DNA from: Malachius bipustulatus
Lineage: Eukaryota; Arthropoda; Insecta; Coleoptera; Melyridae
Direction of reading: 5' to 3'
NCBI GenBank assembly: GCA_910589415.1
Contig: OU342639.1
Coordinates: 7,014,268 to 7,078,267 of the forward strand
Length of the DNA: 64,000 nucleotides
Below, in pieces: positions 9,889 through 21,470 of the stretch (positions are counted from its first letter, which is position 1; each line of letters starts with the position of its first letter). Below the pieces are notes generated by a model. That model saw only the letters and a list, made by a program, of their open reading frames with translations, searched no databases and was not told where the DNA came from. Position numbers and translations under genes: made by a program.

Positions 9889-12800
9889 TTAATATAATAT
9901 GTATACAGTGTCACACATAAAGTACGCATCATATGAGAACATTGTGACTTCGCTAATAAGTTTGTGCTTTAAAAATGATGACAAATCACAATCATGCACA
10001 CCACCTGATATCACGTATATTCGACAGACTGCTCTTTTTTGATTTTCAGAAATTCAATTTTTTGTAAATCCAAAAAATTAACATATTTCAGCTTAACAAG
10101 GTACAAGGAACAAGGTACTTAAATTATATGCACAAACATTATATGTTATAGCTGTCAATTTTGACAGCTCTCGTGTCAGTGAGAAACCTCATCTAGTGAA
10201 ACCTGCATCCCTGCAATTTTACTGTTTTTGACGTAAAACTGATTTACCAAATGTCAAAGATGACGTTGCAGTCGCTGTCAACTTCAAAATTTTCAGGCAT
10301 ATGGTGTGGGGTGTAAGCATTCATTTTAAAGGTATTTTAAAGAAAAATTTATCGCATATAAAAAAAGGATGAGATTCTATAATTTTTATTAATCTGTTTT
10401 TGAATTTTGTTTGAAATTTTCAGTTAATTACTCAGTCCGATAAACATAACTTTATTTTATTACCTAAATAATAATTCACTTTGTGAAGTGAAATCAACAG
10501 TTAGGGTATTATTAAAAAGAGTGAATAGGTATTGTGAAATCATTGGGAAAATTAGGTGTTTCGTTTTCCATGAAAACTTCGGAGTTACGGTATGCTATGC
10601 GTATAAAACGACGAAGGAAAGAGAATAGCTAAAAATCATATTATTTTTCCTACTTCAAAGTAAGTGGATGATTTATTTGAAGTTATAATTAACCTCTCAG
10701 TGTTAACTGGGGCTTTAATTATCAATATCTCCTACAATCGCTACTGTTTACATTACATAACGGTAAACCTATTATAATTATGCAATCTTAGGGCATTATG
10801 ATAAACCGTCTCAGTGCTCAGCTCCAAGATAAGTTAATTAAAGTTGAAACTCAATTGTTAATTGGTGTATTTATCTCATTAAGCTGACGTTTATTAATGG
10901 TTATGCCACCTGAATCGAATTTTTCATTTTCGCAACTCGAGAGCATATCATAAGCAAACCCTGATGAAAATTCATCATTTCTAGACTAAATTCAGTTCAA
11001 AATATATATAGGTCGGACTTATAATTTGTATTTCAGCGTAAAATTTTATTCTTCAGATGCATGTTTTTACGTTGGAAGCTTCAAAAATTTAACTTTAAGC
11101 AAAGTTTTAACGTAACGTGATATTTATTTCAAAAGTGCATCACTCTATTTTCCATTCTAAAGCACCAGAAGACAAAAGTAATAAAACCTGACATATGACG
11201 GCATCTTAAAATTTTTATCTCCATTTTTAAAAACAACTATGACACATGATAATGCAGCGATATTTTTGACGCGAGGGTGCGGAAATATGTACAGCCGTTT
11301 GTAAAGCATCAACAGGATTCATATTCATACGTGCAGTTATGTGTCAGAATATCGGATTATTCAGTATGAGAGGAATCGCAATATACATGACTGAATCGAG
11401 TGAATATATTAAGTGGAGTACAGTCGCAGTCTAGCAGCAATCTACAGGTTGCAAACTTGAATTCTATGTAAAATTGTAACTCACACTTCCATATATGACA
11501 AATATCACACATCAGAATGGAGTCGGAACCGGTCGATGGTGCTGCATTTTACCTGATGGTCTTTATATATTTATATTTGCGCACGAACAAAATCGTGCCA
11601 CTTCTTGAGCCATTTAAAATCTACCTGTGATGAGTTCGTTTGAAATATGATGAGCATGTCCATTCTGTTTTTTTTTTTTACAAAAAAAAAGTATGTAGAA
11701 AATACTTGTCAGAAATTAGTAGGTCAAACTCTTAAGCATTAATGTTTAGTCCAAAATAATGGGACTTTCTTCCTGCTCACTGTTCATATAGGCTCTTTCA
11801 AGATACAGGGTGTGAAAGTTAAAGTTACAAAGAAGTAGCGTGGTAGCGAGTCTCCCTTCAAGCCCCTGATGCCAATTCGACGACCAATAATACTTGCAAA
11901 CATATAGATAAATAAAAATACAATATGGATTTTTGCATATGCGAGACTTTCTAGTACCAGTCATGACAAAATTCGCTTCTATCTCACTAGCAACAAGCAT
12001 CATAATTACTGTTCGAAGAACTGCATCCCAGAAAAATTAACATTGAGGGAAAAGTATATGTGTTAAGAATTTGATTAAAGAACATGGATGTAAGAGGATA
12101 ATATTGATTTTTATTAACCGAACTTAATCAGGTATAGCAAATACGGTGTTGTTTTTAGAAGTAGTAATTACCTAACGTGATATATTTGTTAATGATTTTA
12201 GTTTGATAAAACACACACATACATATATGGTTAATATGTTCAGAGTCTGAAGCCGGTACTGGATATAGGTAGCAAGATAAATAGGAGTATGTAAATTGAA
12301 ATTGCTCGTATTTAGCTTCAATAACATCTGTATGTTGGAGCTGCATTTAGTTGAACCGAATATGCAAAACCGTTTTAAAAGATACGCCTCATTTGCATTG
12401 CTATTGCGATCGAGAATCAGATACACTTATTTTATGTGCTTAATTTAACAATAACATTAATATTGTGTCTCTTTGTGATTCTGATAAGACTCCTAAGAAT
12501 AGGAGCCGTTTGTCTCTGGATTCTTTCATTTGGGGAAAAATGTCACTCCGGCTTGACACACTTGGGCCTCCGAAGGAGAAAATTACAAATGCCTACAAAT
12601 CTTGGTTTCACATTTAGACCAACTTTAACGCGAACGTGGTAATAAAGCTCGATATATAAATATCTCTCTTTCTACTCCTCTGCAACGATTCCGACAAACA
12701 GATTAAATATTACCTGCATGCAACTCGATTCACCAATTTATATTTACGATATTCACATCGAAAAGTATTCAATATCTGTTTTATAAAACGCATCTGTTTA

Positions 12801-13307
12801 TATTAATTTCGTTAAAATCTTTAAATATATCACCCCCTGCCTTTCGGAAACATGGATATATTCAAGACAAAACCAGAAATGCTATTTTAGCTCTAATTAA
12901 TGATATCTTAATCATAAATCGAGTAGGTATACGGCAGTTGTAACACGGCAATTGCTATATACGTCAAGGTACCTAACACCGAGTATTTACATATAGCCAT
13001 TTGTCTTTGGTATTATCGCTATCAGGAATCGGTAACCTTAAGGAAGGCGTTTTATTCGGAATAAGAATCTCATACAATTTACTGTGCACTGTTACAAATA
13101 CGGCCGTTTAAATATCATATGATTTTTATGCCACCCCTCATTCATTTCTGAATATTAATTCTTATTTATTTAAGAAGTGCATAATATAAAAGCATTAAAT
13201 CTACATCGTAAATATTGTTCTGTTCTAGGGTATACATTGTGTCATGTTACATTTCACGAGAGCAATATTAAGAAAAAAACTGTTCTCAAATTTTCGATTT
13301 AACCCCT
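9889..13307. other. Non-coding DNA with scattered repeat fragments
   Basis: No gene is supported. The stretch at about 10228-10310 (TTGACGTAAAACTGAT ... CTGTCAACTTCAAA) recurs at about 56360-56420 and is annotated separately. A small perfect palindrome, GCTGTCAATTTTGACAGC, lies at about 10150. Confidence 0.45.
10228..10310. repeat. Dispersed repeat fragment (pair with 56360-56425)
   Basis: TTGACGTAAAACTGAT is shared exactly with the second site. It is followed in both by a similar spacer with a TGACG core, then CTGTCAACTTCAAA and a TGG-GTG-rich tail. The order and spacing are conserved, so both are copies of one interspersed family whose class is unknown. Confidence 0.5.
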
Positions 13308-13932
13308 GTATTTACAGGGTGATCTCGAAAAATAAACTGTTTGCTCTTGAAGTGCATAACAGTGCATAACATAAATAAGCTTAGACTTCAGGCCAGAAAA
13401 TCCAGGTAAATTTCTTATGGAAACAGGTTTTGGGAAGAAAACAATTAAAATCAACTTGTCTCCAAACTAGCCTTCATTTCTGATCGATTTAAGAATTTTT
13501 TTGTTGACACCAAAATGAAAAATGTTGACTACAGCCAATTTACATTTGCACGTTTTCAGTTTTCACGTTTTTTTTTCGAAGAAAATTATTAAGCTTTTGC
13601 GAAATTAGGAGCGAAAAATAATAATTCTAAATAGAGCCTTCAAAGTACGATTAAAAAAATAAGACAAAAATTCTTGTAATAAAAACCTGAGAGGTAAAAG
13701 GGCTCACGCTCTTGCAGGAAAGCAGCGTAAATAAAATTATGAAACCAGGAGACATTTAAAAAAAAATAGAGGCAATGTGAATTTTTAAACTTATTTTAAG
13801 GGACGTCACTTCTCAGGGGAGACTTGATCAAATATTTTTTAATTAAAACCACCCTCACCATTAAATTTTATCAAGGATTCACCACTTTAACTTTCTGTAC
13901 TGATCAATGAAACTATGAAACACCCTATAGGC
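13308..13932. repeat. Possible element bounded by CAGGGTG / CACCCT ends
   Basis: ACAGGGTGATCTCG near 13316 faces AACACCCTATAGG near 13919. Apart from this outer heptamer the two ends do not match well, so this may be two unrelated TIR remnants. The interior is non-coding. Confidence 0.25.
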
Positions 13933-13935
13933 ATA

Positions 13936-14157
13936 ACTCTTACCGCGTACCACGTTATTTCAAAGTTTTTTCATGTATAGAACCGCATCACTTTGGAATA
14001 GCATTCCAAAGGGCGTGCTTCCTGACGAATATAACCTGCAACGATTCAAAACGAACGTGAATAGACATATCCGTTCATGCACCGCCCCCGGATTTTCCTG
14101 CAGTGCATGTGCATTTTCAATCAAAAAAACTCTTCCGATTCACAGTCCACAAAAATA
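13936..14157 (+). pseudogene. Non-LTR retrotransposon reverse transcriptase, extreme C-terminal fragment
   Basis: The open frame reads LPRTTLFQSFFMYRTASLWN and continues SIPKGVLPDEYNLQRFKTNV, ending at a stop at 14157. The pattern 'R-T-A-x-L-W-N-S-x-P, then a short spacer, then L-x-x-F-K-x-x-V-x-R' is the usual end of LINE ORF2 proteins, after the reverse transcriptase thumb. Only about 75 residues remain. The upstream part is missing, and the sequence before 13936 is unrelated AT-rich DNA. Clade is not assignable from this piece. Confidence 0.6.
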
Positions 14158-14821
14158 GGTAGATAGAAAAAAACCTAATTGAAAATTATACATAGAATCT
14201 TAATTAGATCTTACTACTTTGGTTCTTTTTTATCGACTCATTTTCTGGGAATAGGATTCCCCGTCAGATATAGCTGATCAAAGTAGAGTTATCAAAAAGG
14301 CCTACGACAATTGGAAAATGGTGTCCAGGAGCGCAGATATGGACGCAATAGAACAAAAGTAAATCATAATGAGAATAAACTCACGTCGGCATATCAATAA
14401 TTGATAGAAGACATACAACGACATCTAGAATAAGCTAGTGATGGTACAGCAGTCATGCAGTGCAATGAATATGGTTGAGATCAATGAATTCGAAGAGCAC
14501 GAGACCCAGGCACAGACGAAGCCACTGTCTTATCGAGAAGGTTGAAAGGTTCATGGGTATGTAATATGGAAAGATCAGACTACTTCACGTTCACGGCCAT
14601 GCAATGGGGAAGGAGACCCAGAAGCAGTTCTAAAAATTCAGGCAGCGAGTTGATGAGGGAGACACAGATCTATGGAATGAGGACCTGGCTTACCAGGTTG
14701 ACGATCCGTGGCTCTATAACGTACGGCATGTTCTTAAAGACTGAAGATTGGGTTCCATAAATAGATTTTATTTTACATATACATATAAAAATATATATAA
14801 TGAGTCTCGAGTTACGAAGAT
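14158..14821. other. Non-coding flank of the DNA transposon
   Basis: This is somewhat less AT-rich than its surroundings, with one open frame (14542-14760, plus) that has no recognisable domain. No gene is supported. Confidence 0.4.
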
Positions 14822-14829
14822 TTGGGCAT

Positions 14830-17109
14830 TAGTGTGCAGCGTTACATATAGGTAAAAAAAAAATTTCCTTATTCAAAAAAAGCAATATCCGGCAAAAGTT
14901 GGGATTTACAGTGTATAAGCAGTAAAGTTTTCCAGATAAAAAAAAAAAATTCACTCCACCCCCGCAACGCCCCCGAAATTTTCTTGATTATTTTTTTTTA
15001 TTTAAGAGGAATTAAAATTTGGGTTTTGATCAGAAGTCACATTTAAAAATAAAAATAAAAAAATTCTTTGAATTTCCACCCCCGCCACCACCCCCAAATT
15101 TTTTTTCAAAAATAATTCACAGAATTCATTATTGCAATAGACCTTAAATATAAGATTACCTACTATAAATAGAGACTTTTTGTATATTTTCATTTTTCTG
15201 CCTGATATCATCTTCCACCCCCGCCACTGCTATTTTGCGTACCAGTTAACGCAGAAGTACCTTATCTCAGGACGTTGACAAAGAAGTGTTGCGGACGAAT
15301 GCGGAGGGAGGTATGAAAATCATGTGCTCCTGATTTTCGTGTTCCGTGCTGCGACTTCCGTTCTGGTGAAACATTGATCAAAAGTCAATCCGAGGATTAT
15401 ATTTTGACGGTCCCAAGGACTAAGGACCAAACTAGCTCACTTTCTGAAGATTTGAAGCGCCGAACGACTAATGTTGAAGAACACATTGTTTTGATCGGAG
15501 AACCGGATTCTTACTATCTGGGACACGTGTCACCGATATCGTCCAGTGCTTCAAATATTTTTAAAAGCATTTTAGAATTCATTGATTTCTCTCACCAGTC
15601 CTTGAACAATTTGGAAGTTATTGGTTGCGATGGGACCGTAACTAATACAGGGCATAAAGCTGGCATTATTGTACATTTGGAACAGCATATCAAAGCTCCG
15701 GTCCAGTGGTTCATTTGTCAGCTGCATGCAAATGAACTCCCGCTACGACATTTGATTCAGCACTTAGATGGCAGTGCACAAGGACCAAAAGTTTTGTCAG
15801 GAGTAATAGAAAGGCACTTCAAAACTGCGAAGAACTTCCTAGAGTTAATTTTGCTGTAATAACTGCTACATTTCCAGATATTTCTGCATAAACTTTAAGC
15901 ACAGATCAGAGGTATCTTTTCGATATTTGTCGGCTAGTTTCTACCGGTTTATGTGACGAAGGTTTACTAAAAAGGTAACCTGGAAAATTAGTTCATTCTA
16001 GATGGCTTACGACTGCCAATCGAATTTTACGGCTCTATGTTTCCACCCAAAACCCATCACAAAATCTTCAAATTCTTGCGGAATTCGTTGTGAAGGTTTA
16101 TGCCCCGATGTGGTTTGCCATCAAAACTAAATCATCATGTGTTTATGATGCAAAGCATCTGTTTGATACCATTAAATGATCAAGGTCCAAGGTATCCACC
16201 ACAGAAACTATTAGATGTCATCGATCCAGTTATCCAAAGAAATGGGTATTTTGGACACCCGAAAAATATGTTATTGGCAATGTTTGCGGACTCCAATAAA
16301 GTCATTCGAGAACTGGCATTTAAACGAATTCTAAAACAGTCACATTCTCAAACAGAACTTCGTCCATTTGTTCTACCCAAATTTAATTTCAGAGAAACTG
16401 TAATCTTTTAGAAGACTGGCAGGGATTTACTCTTACCGAACCACCTTTGTTGAGAAAGATACCTGAAGACGATCTGGGAGAGATTGTGGAAAATCCATTT
16501 GATTCTTTGGTTTTTAAGGAAATATTGAAGTTCCCATGTTACACCCAAGCAGTAGAAAGGGCAGTAAAGCTTATAACCGAATCTTCCATATTAGTAACTG
16601 ATTCACAGAAGCGTGACGGTGTTATAAGAAACACTATTTTTTCCAGACAGAGGTTATGCCAAAATTTAATACAAAAAAATATTTTTTCAATTCTAATAAA
16701 TAAAGTACTCTATAACAATTTTACATTATATTTTTCCTTGTTTTTAGTGATTTAGGAGCCTTATTTTGGAATAAATAATTAAAATTTTGGAAAAAGTGTA
16801 TCGATTATTTTTCTCAAAATTAGGTAGGTACCTATTAATTTTTGTATGTTACTGCGGGAGTGGAAAACATCTTTGCAACTAAAAAACAAAACAACTGGTG
16901 ACTTTTGCTCTTGAAATTGGATACATTCTGTCCCATTAGGCATTGAAATTAAAACAAAAAAAATTTTAAAAAAATTAAAATTTTGCGGGGGTGGAAAAAA
17001 TTTACTTTTTATTTTTTTTTCTATTATTTTGTTATTCTAACCTAAAATCCCCTCTTTTGATCCCCGTTAGAATTTCCAAATAAAAAATTTATTTTAACGC
17101 TGCACCCTA
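14830..17109 (+). mobile_element. 2.28-kb DNA transposon with 8-bp target-site duplication (hAT-like ends)
   Basis: TTGGGCAT is present at 14822-14829 and again at 17110-17117, an exact 8-bp target-site duplication. The inner edges form terminal inverted repeats: TAGTGTGCAGCGTTA on the left and, on the minus strand from 17109, TAGGGTGCAGCGTTA on the right (14 of 15 identical). About 120-127 bp inside each end lies a second inverted motif, CCACCCCCGC (left 14957, repeated at 15077 and 15214) facing GCGGGGGTGG (16985) and GCGGGAGTGG (16856). An 8-bp duplication with YAG-type termini is the hAT superfamily pattern, although P and Merlin elements also make 8-9 bp duplications. The cargo is a single broken gene (15250-16703). 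Both ends are intact, so the element inserted whole and decayed afterwards. Confidence 0.85.
15250..16703 (+). pseudogene. Broken transposase-like gene of an uncharacterised arthropod family
   Basis: The protein is recoverable as conserved blocks in changing frames. They are GLYFDGPKD near 15395; an open stretch 15384-15859 with EEHIVLIGEP, YLGHVSPISSS, VIGCDGTVTNTG and QWFICQLHANELPLRH; then STDQRYLFDIC and KLVHSRWLTTANRILRLYV at 15901-16050; DVIDPVIQRNGYFGHP at about 16210-16260; DLGEIVEN and FPCYTQAVERAVKLITES at 16465-16590; and a C-terminal MPKFNTKKYF ending in TAA at 16703, overlapped by an AATAAA. Breaks include a frame change near 15880, a stop near 15975, a frame change near 16170, a stop at about 16410 and another frame change near 16650. 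I recognise these blocks from a widespread set of unnamed arthropod proteins. The 'CDGT-x-x-NTG' block resembles the first-aspartate strand of an RNase H-fold transposase, but the other catalytic residues are not established. The gene lies inside a complete transposon, which supports a transposase role. Confidence 0.7.
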
Positions 17110-17117
17110 TTGGGCAT

Positions 17118-20100
17118 CCAACTTAGAGAGGAGGCAATATCGATTTAGGTCGCAGCCTTGGTGGTGGACGTCAAGGACGATATAGTCGATGGTGAGTAGT
17201 GTTTAAAAGGATCTCGTGGGGCGCTCGAAATCCATATTTGAATTTGGACGATGGCAAGGAAGCTGTGTTGAGGAAATCAGCTATCTCTTCCTTTAGGGTG
17301 AGTTAAATAGAGTCTAAGTTGACCTGTTATGAAGCCTACGGCTGGCCTACGAACTAGAGTTTGTCGTTCCAGCACGGAGCGTCAAAAAAGACTTGAATCT
17401 CGCTGATGTGTCTGCAGATATTCCAAGGATACAAACACAGTTATGATGTTTATTGGTAAATTAATTGGGATCTAACATTTCTGCAATCCAACACAAACTT
17501 TTCTTCAAAGCCGAAAATAATTATCGAGCATGCTAAAGATATAGTTAAACCACCAAAATAGCTTTTTTTTTAGTCCTCTTCATAGTTCAGTGAGTCAATC
17601 TTCGTAAAGCTATCGACTATATACTATATACATTATTGTGTTAGCTTAAAATGACTCCTTTTTGTTTTAAAATAATTTCAAATTTCTGTAGGAACTAAAC
17701 TCAGAATAACTTATAACTTTTGAAAGGTTGTTGTCAGTGTTTAACTTTCAAGCAGCATGGTATAATATTATCAATATCATTGCTATAGGTGGATTTCTTT
17801 TTTAATTTCCTCCTTACGTATTTCAGCGAGGGAAGTTTATCCGTTACATGCAGCATCAGTGAAGCGGCAGGGCTTATGCTGAAATTGTCTATATGGTATT
17901 ATAGAGACGATAAGTGCAAGTGTTATGTTGTTAGATCGTATAATAGATATTATCCAATGACATAGATAACTCGTAATGCTTCTAAAACTCGGTGCTAACG
18001 ATACGATGCTGTGTTTACACCAAAATGGTAGGTAAAGGTACAGAGGTACCGTACATATTGCATTATGTGATTCGTGCAAGTGAACTAAAACTGACGTATC
18101 AGTTGCAAGTAATGACGCAGGTCATATATATAATATGCCCGGATAATGGGGAATCCGGCTAAGCCCGTTGAGAATACGGGAATTATAAGCAGTAAAATCG
18201 CTTATTCCAATGTATTACACATAATGAAGGTGCGAGACCGTGACATAGCCGATAACCGTAATCTGGCAGCATATACATACACATACAAACATACACCTAA
18301 TGCACTCACGCATACATTAATACACACATACAAACATTGTCGTGGATGAGAATAGTTTCAATAGTTTATTGTCGAAATTTACCTTGCCGGTGTAGTTGCT
18401 GCCGGAACCGAAATGTCCTTATACATAACTTCGGAAAAACCTTTGAATTAGATTGGATTAAAAATTTGAGTTACAATCGAATTAAAACATTGATCAAAAG
18501 GTTTACTGTGACGTGCGGAATGCATTTAATTGAACGCATGTGAATACGGATTCGAGAATATCGAAACGTATGTTTAGGTGCAGAAGACTTTCGATATGAA
18601 TTTAAATATTTTTCTCCAATAATTATGGGAAAAATCTGGAAAAGCTTTGAACTGGAACAGATTTTGAGAGATAGGTGGATTTTTTTTAAATAGACGGTCC
18701 TTTTAATTTTTTCTAGCCCGTTAGATCAAGAGGTCCAATTTAACAAATAATTCAGTATTTTAATCGACAAATAGCAATTAATTGCATAAGGCGTAAAAAC
18801 CAGTTTTTGATCACTGTATTTCTGTGCACTAAATCACATGACGGAGGAAGCAGCCAGGGAATTAACCACGCGCCATCCAGCTCAACGTCTTCCGCATGCA
18901 AATGACTGGGTAGAGGCGAATTAGGGCTAAGACAACTGATGAACTGAGGTCAATTTTTGTCAGCCATGACGAATTAAAACTGTTATCTTTCGAGAGGAAG
19001 ATTTTGAAGACGGTTGATTGAACTGAACCAAAAGAAACTGCATGTACATCATAAAAGATTCGATGTAAATTCTCATAAATATAGTCATTTATAGTCAATT
19101 TCTTTGCAGATCAAATCAAAATCAAATCAATGTCGATCAAATTGGACCATTTGTTTTGCATTAGAAACTGGGTACCGAAACAGTCTTGGCATTGTTGAAA
19201 AATGCTTTTCAAGATCTTCTTCAAACCTGTCATTTGCTTTCCTTGAGATATTGGAGCTGCAAATGGATGGAATTTTTTCACATGGAAGACTGTGTATAGT
19301 GACTGAACGATTTGATAAGTTTAGTGATAACGTTTATTCAGCATTGTTCCCAGATTTGACATCAGGGAACTTATTCTTATGAGATCAGTTAAAACAGTCT
19401 ACAGAGCTAATAATAAGTTTATTACTACAAACAGCAGCAGTAAAAAGCAAAAACAATAAAATCCAAAGGTTCCAAGGAAAGATTGTTACAAAAGCAAGAC
19501 CATTCAAGTAAAAACTAAATCGTTCTGAACAAGTATCTATACTCTCAGATATTTTTCAACCGAATTCGGTTGTTGCTTTTTTGACAATAGCAGTTGCTTC
19601 GAAATGAATTTTGATTGAAAAGGAAGCTGTTGGAATTTTTGACAGAAACTATACGCCGATATGTGATATGCAAGAAATTGACAAATATCATAAGACAAAT
19701 GTAGAAGTGTTGAGCATTATTCACTCTATTTCGATCCTCATGTATCTCATCACTCATCAGAGATGCCATATTTGACGCCAAGAGCACATTTTTAGAGTTT
19801 CGGAGTAGTGGCGTGAAATCAAGTCTGCCATTATCTTATTCGTGATTTCTTGACCCAGTCACCATACTTCCAGTTGCCAGGGGCCGTTGTAGGGAAAATC
19901 GATTGGTGCTTGTGTTCATCTGACAAGTGAAATATAATCGAATCAAGTTCTAGTTTTATTCGTTTCTTTGGTACTTATCAGCTCTACATAACGACACTGA
20001 TTCTCCAAAATGAATAATCATCATTCCGTTTGCAAAGTCGTTTGAATTGCTTTGAGTAGGTAGACTTTGCCACTTATGTATTGGAACATTCCGCAATATG

Positions 20101-21059
20101 AATAATTATGTATGTTATATGCATTTTGCTCCGACTTTGAAAGTACATCGTATATTTCTATCGAGAGCTAGTTTCTTTATTTTCTCAAATTCCATCGGAA
20201 CTCAACGTGAACGATGTTTTTCATATATGATACAAATTTGCGGCGTATCAGTACAATAATAATAGACTAGTCAGAGCAATATTCGTTTGAATACACGCAT
20301 ACACATTTTTCATTTCAAACTAGTCATCCTCAATAATCTTTTGATATTACTTTTTTTTGTGAAACGAAACAGGTCTCATTTGATATCAACGGGAAGCTAC
20401 AAAGGCAATATTGCAATAATTTTATACTTCACCTAATACTCCTGTCAATTGACAGAAATCATTCCAACCAATTGACAGAAATGCTTGGAGAGAGGTGGAT
20501 TTTTCATACACCGATCCAGTTCGCTATTGGCTGGCTCTAATAACAACCCCTCTTCAACATCCCCTAGTTACAGACCCTACCCTTAAAAAAATGCATAGCA
20601 CCCTGTGTATACTTTCGTATTTTCAAAAGAAGTATTCGATTCTTTATTCAGCTGTTTTTTCAAAATCAAAATTAATCCAGAAATAACCTTGAAAAGAGTC
20701 ATCTCAAATGAAATAACAGGCCACGAGTATTAGTGTGATTTAAGAATAAATTATATTTTTTATACTAACTTTTTTTACCAGAATGTACTTTTTAATTGTA
20801 TCTACATGTAATTTTATGTTATTCACCTTAGCAGTGTGTATTTTAGTGCACAAATCTAGCTTGCGCAGAAGCTAGCATAAAATGACAAAGTGTCTTTCAG
20901 GATATAATATACAATTCGTATTGTTATAATAGAGAGTTACTTACCAGTACAGTATTTTTATATTTAAAATTTCGGTTTTTTCCAAGTTATTTTGAGGCCG
21001 AACTTTTTCTAAACACCTCGTGTCTCTCTAAATTAAAGCTATTTTTTGGACTGAGCTTT
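17118..21059. other. Non-coding DNA
   Basis: No gene is supported. Short open frames at 18862-19098 (minus), 19104-19382 (plus) and 19545-19787 (minus) sit close together but show no recognisable domains. A CA/TACA-rich simple stretch occurs at about 18277-18340. Confidence 0.4.
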
Positions 21060-21190
21060 TATCTCTTATAGCTAAGGATGGGATAACATTGATGCGGGAT
21101 ATTGGAAACGGTGAGAGATACGATGTCGGTTATATTAGAGATAACTTGCACAATTTTATAATTATGCTTATTGAGAATCCGAAAAAAAAA
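21060..21190. repeat. Terminal fragment of the 23994-24936 foldback family
   Basis: GGATATTGGAAACGGTGAGAGATAC, then GTCGGTTATATTAGAGATAA (shown in part) and TTGCACAATTT follow the same order as the left end of the palindrome at 23994 (GGAAACGG, GAGATAC, GTCGGTTAAATTAGAGA, TTGCACAATTT). Only one end is present. Confidence 0.6.
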
Positions 21191-21245
21191 ACCTTCTTGC
21201 GCATCAATCGCAGAAACAGTGTATTTTTATGCGATTCAACTATGA
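21186..21245. repeat. Fragment shared with the LTR-retrotransposon leader at 63545
   Basis: CTTCTTGCGCATCAATCGCA followed by an AGTGTATTTTTATG segment resembles CTTTCTTGCGCATTAATCGC ... AGTGAATTTTTATG at 63550-63592, which lies just upstream of the putative primer-binding site there. It is probably a stray LTR piece. Confidence 0.45.
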
Positions 21246-21470
21246 AAATTTTTGCCGCCTTTTAAATTGGCTTTCTGAATTTTTCAATAGTCAGGTCGAA
21301 TTTGCGTAGTGGTTTACTGTGAAAATTTCATTTCATTTTGTTTGAAAGCGTGCCATAAAATAGATTTTTACATATAATAAACCAAAAAAAAATTGGCAAA
21401 ATTTAACAATTTCGTCTCTTGTCCTATATACCCGCCACTGACTAACTTTAAAAAGTTACAGGCGAGTTCT

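Noticed and set aside
19733..19765. Second hammerhead-like core on the minus strand (CTGATGA ... GAAA)
   Set aside because: The bases between the two core boxes cannot form a stem II, and no stem III or cleavage dinucleotide is in place.
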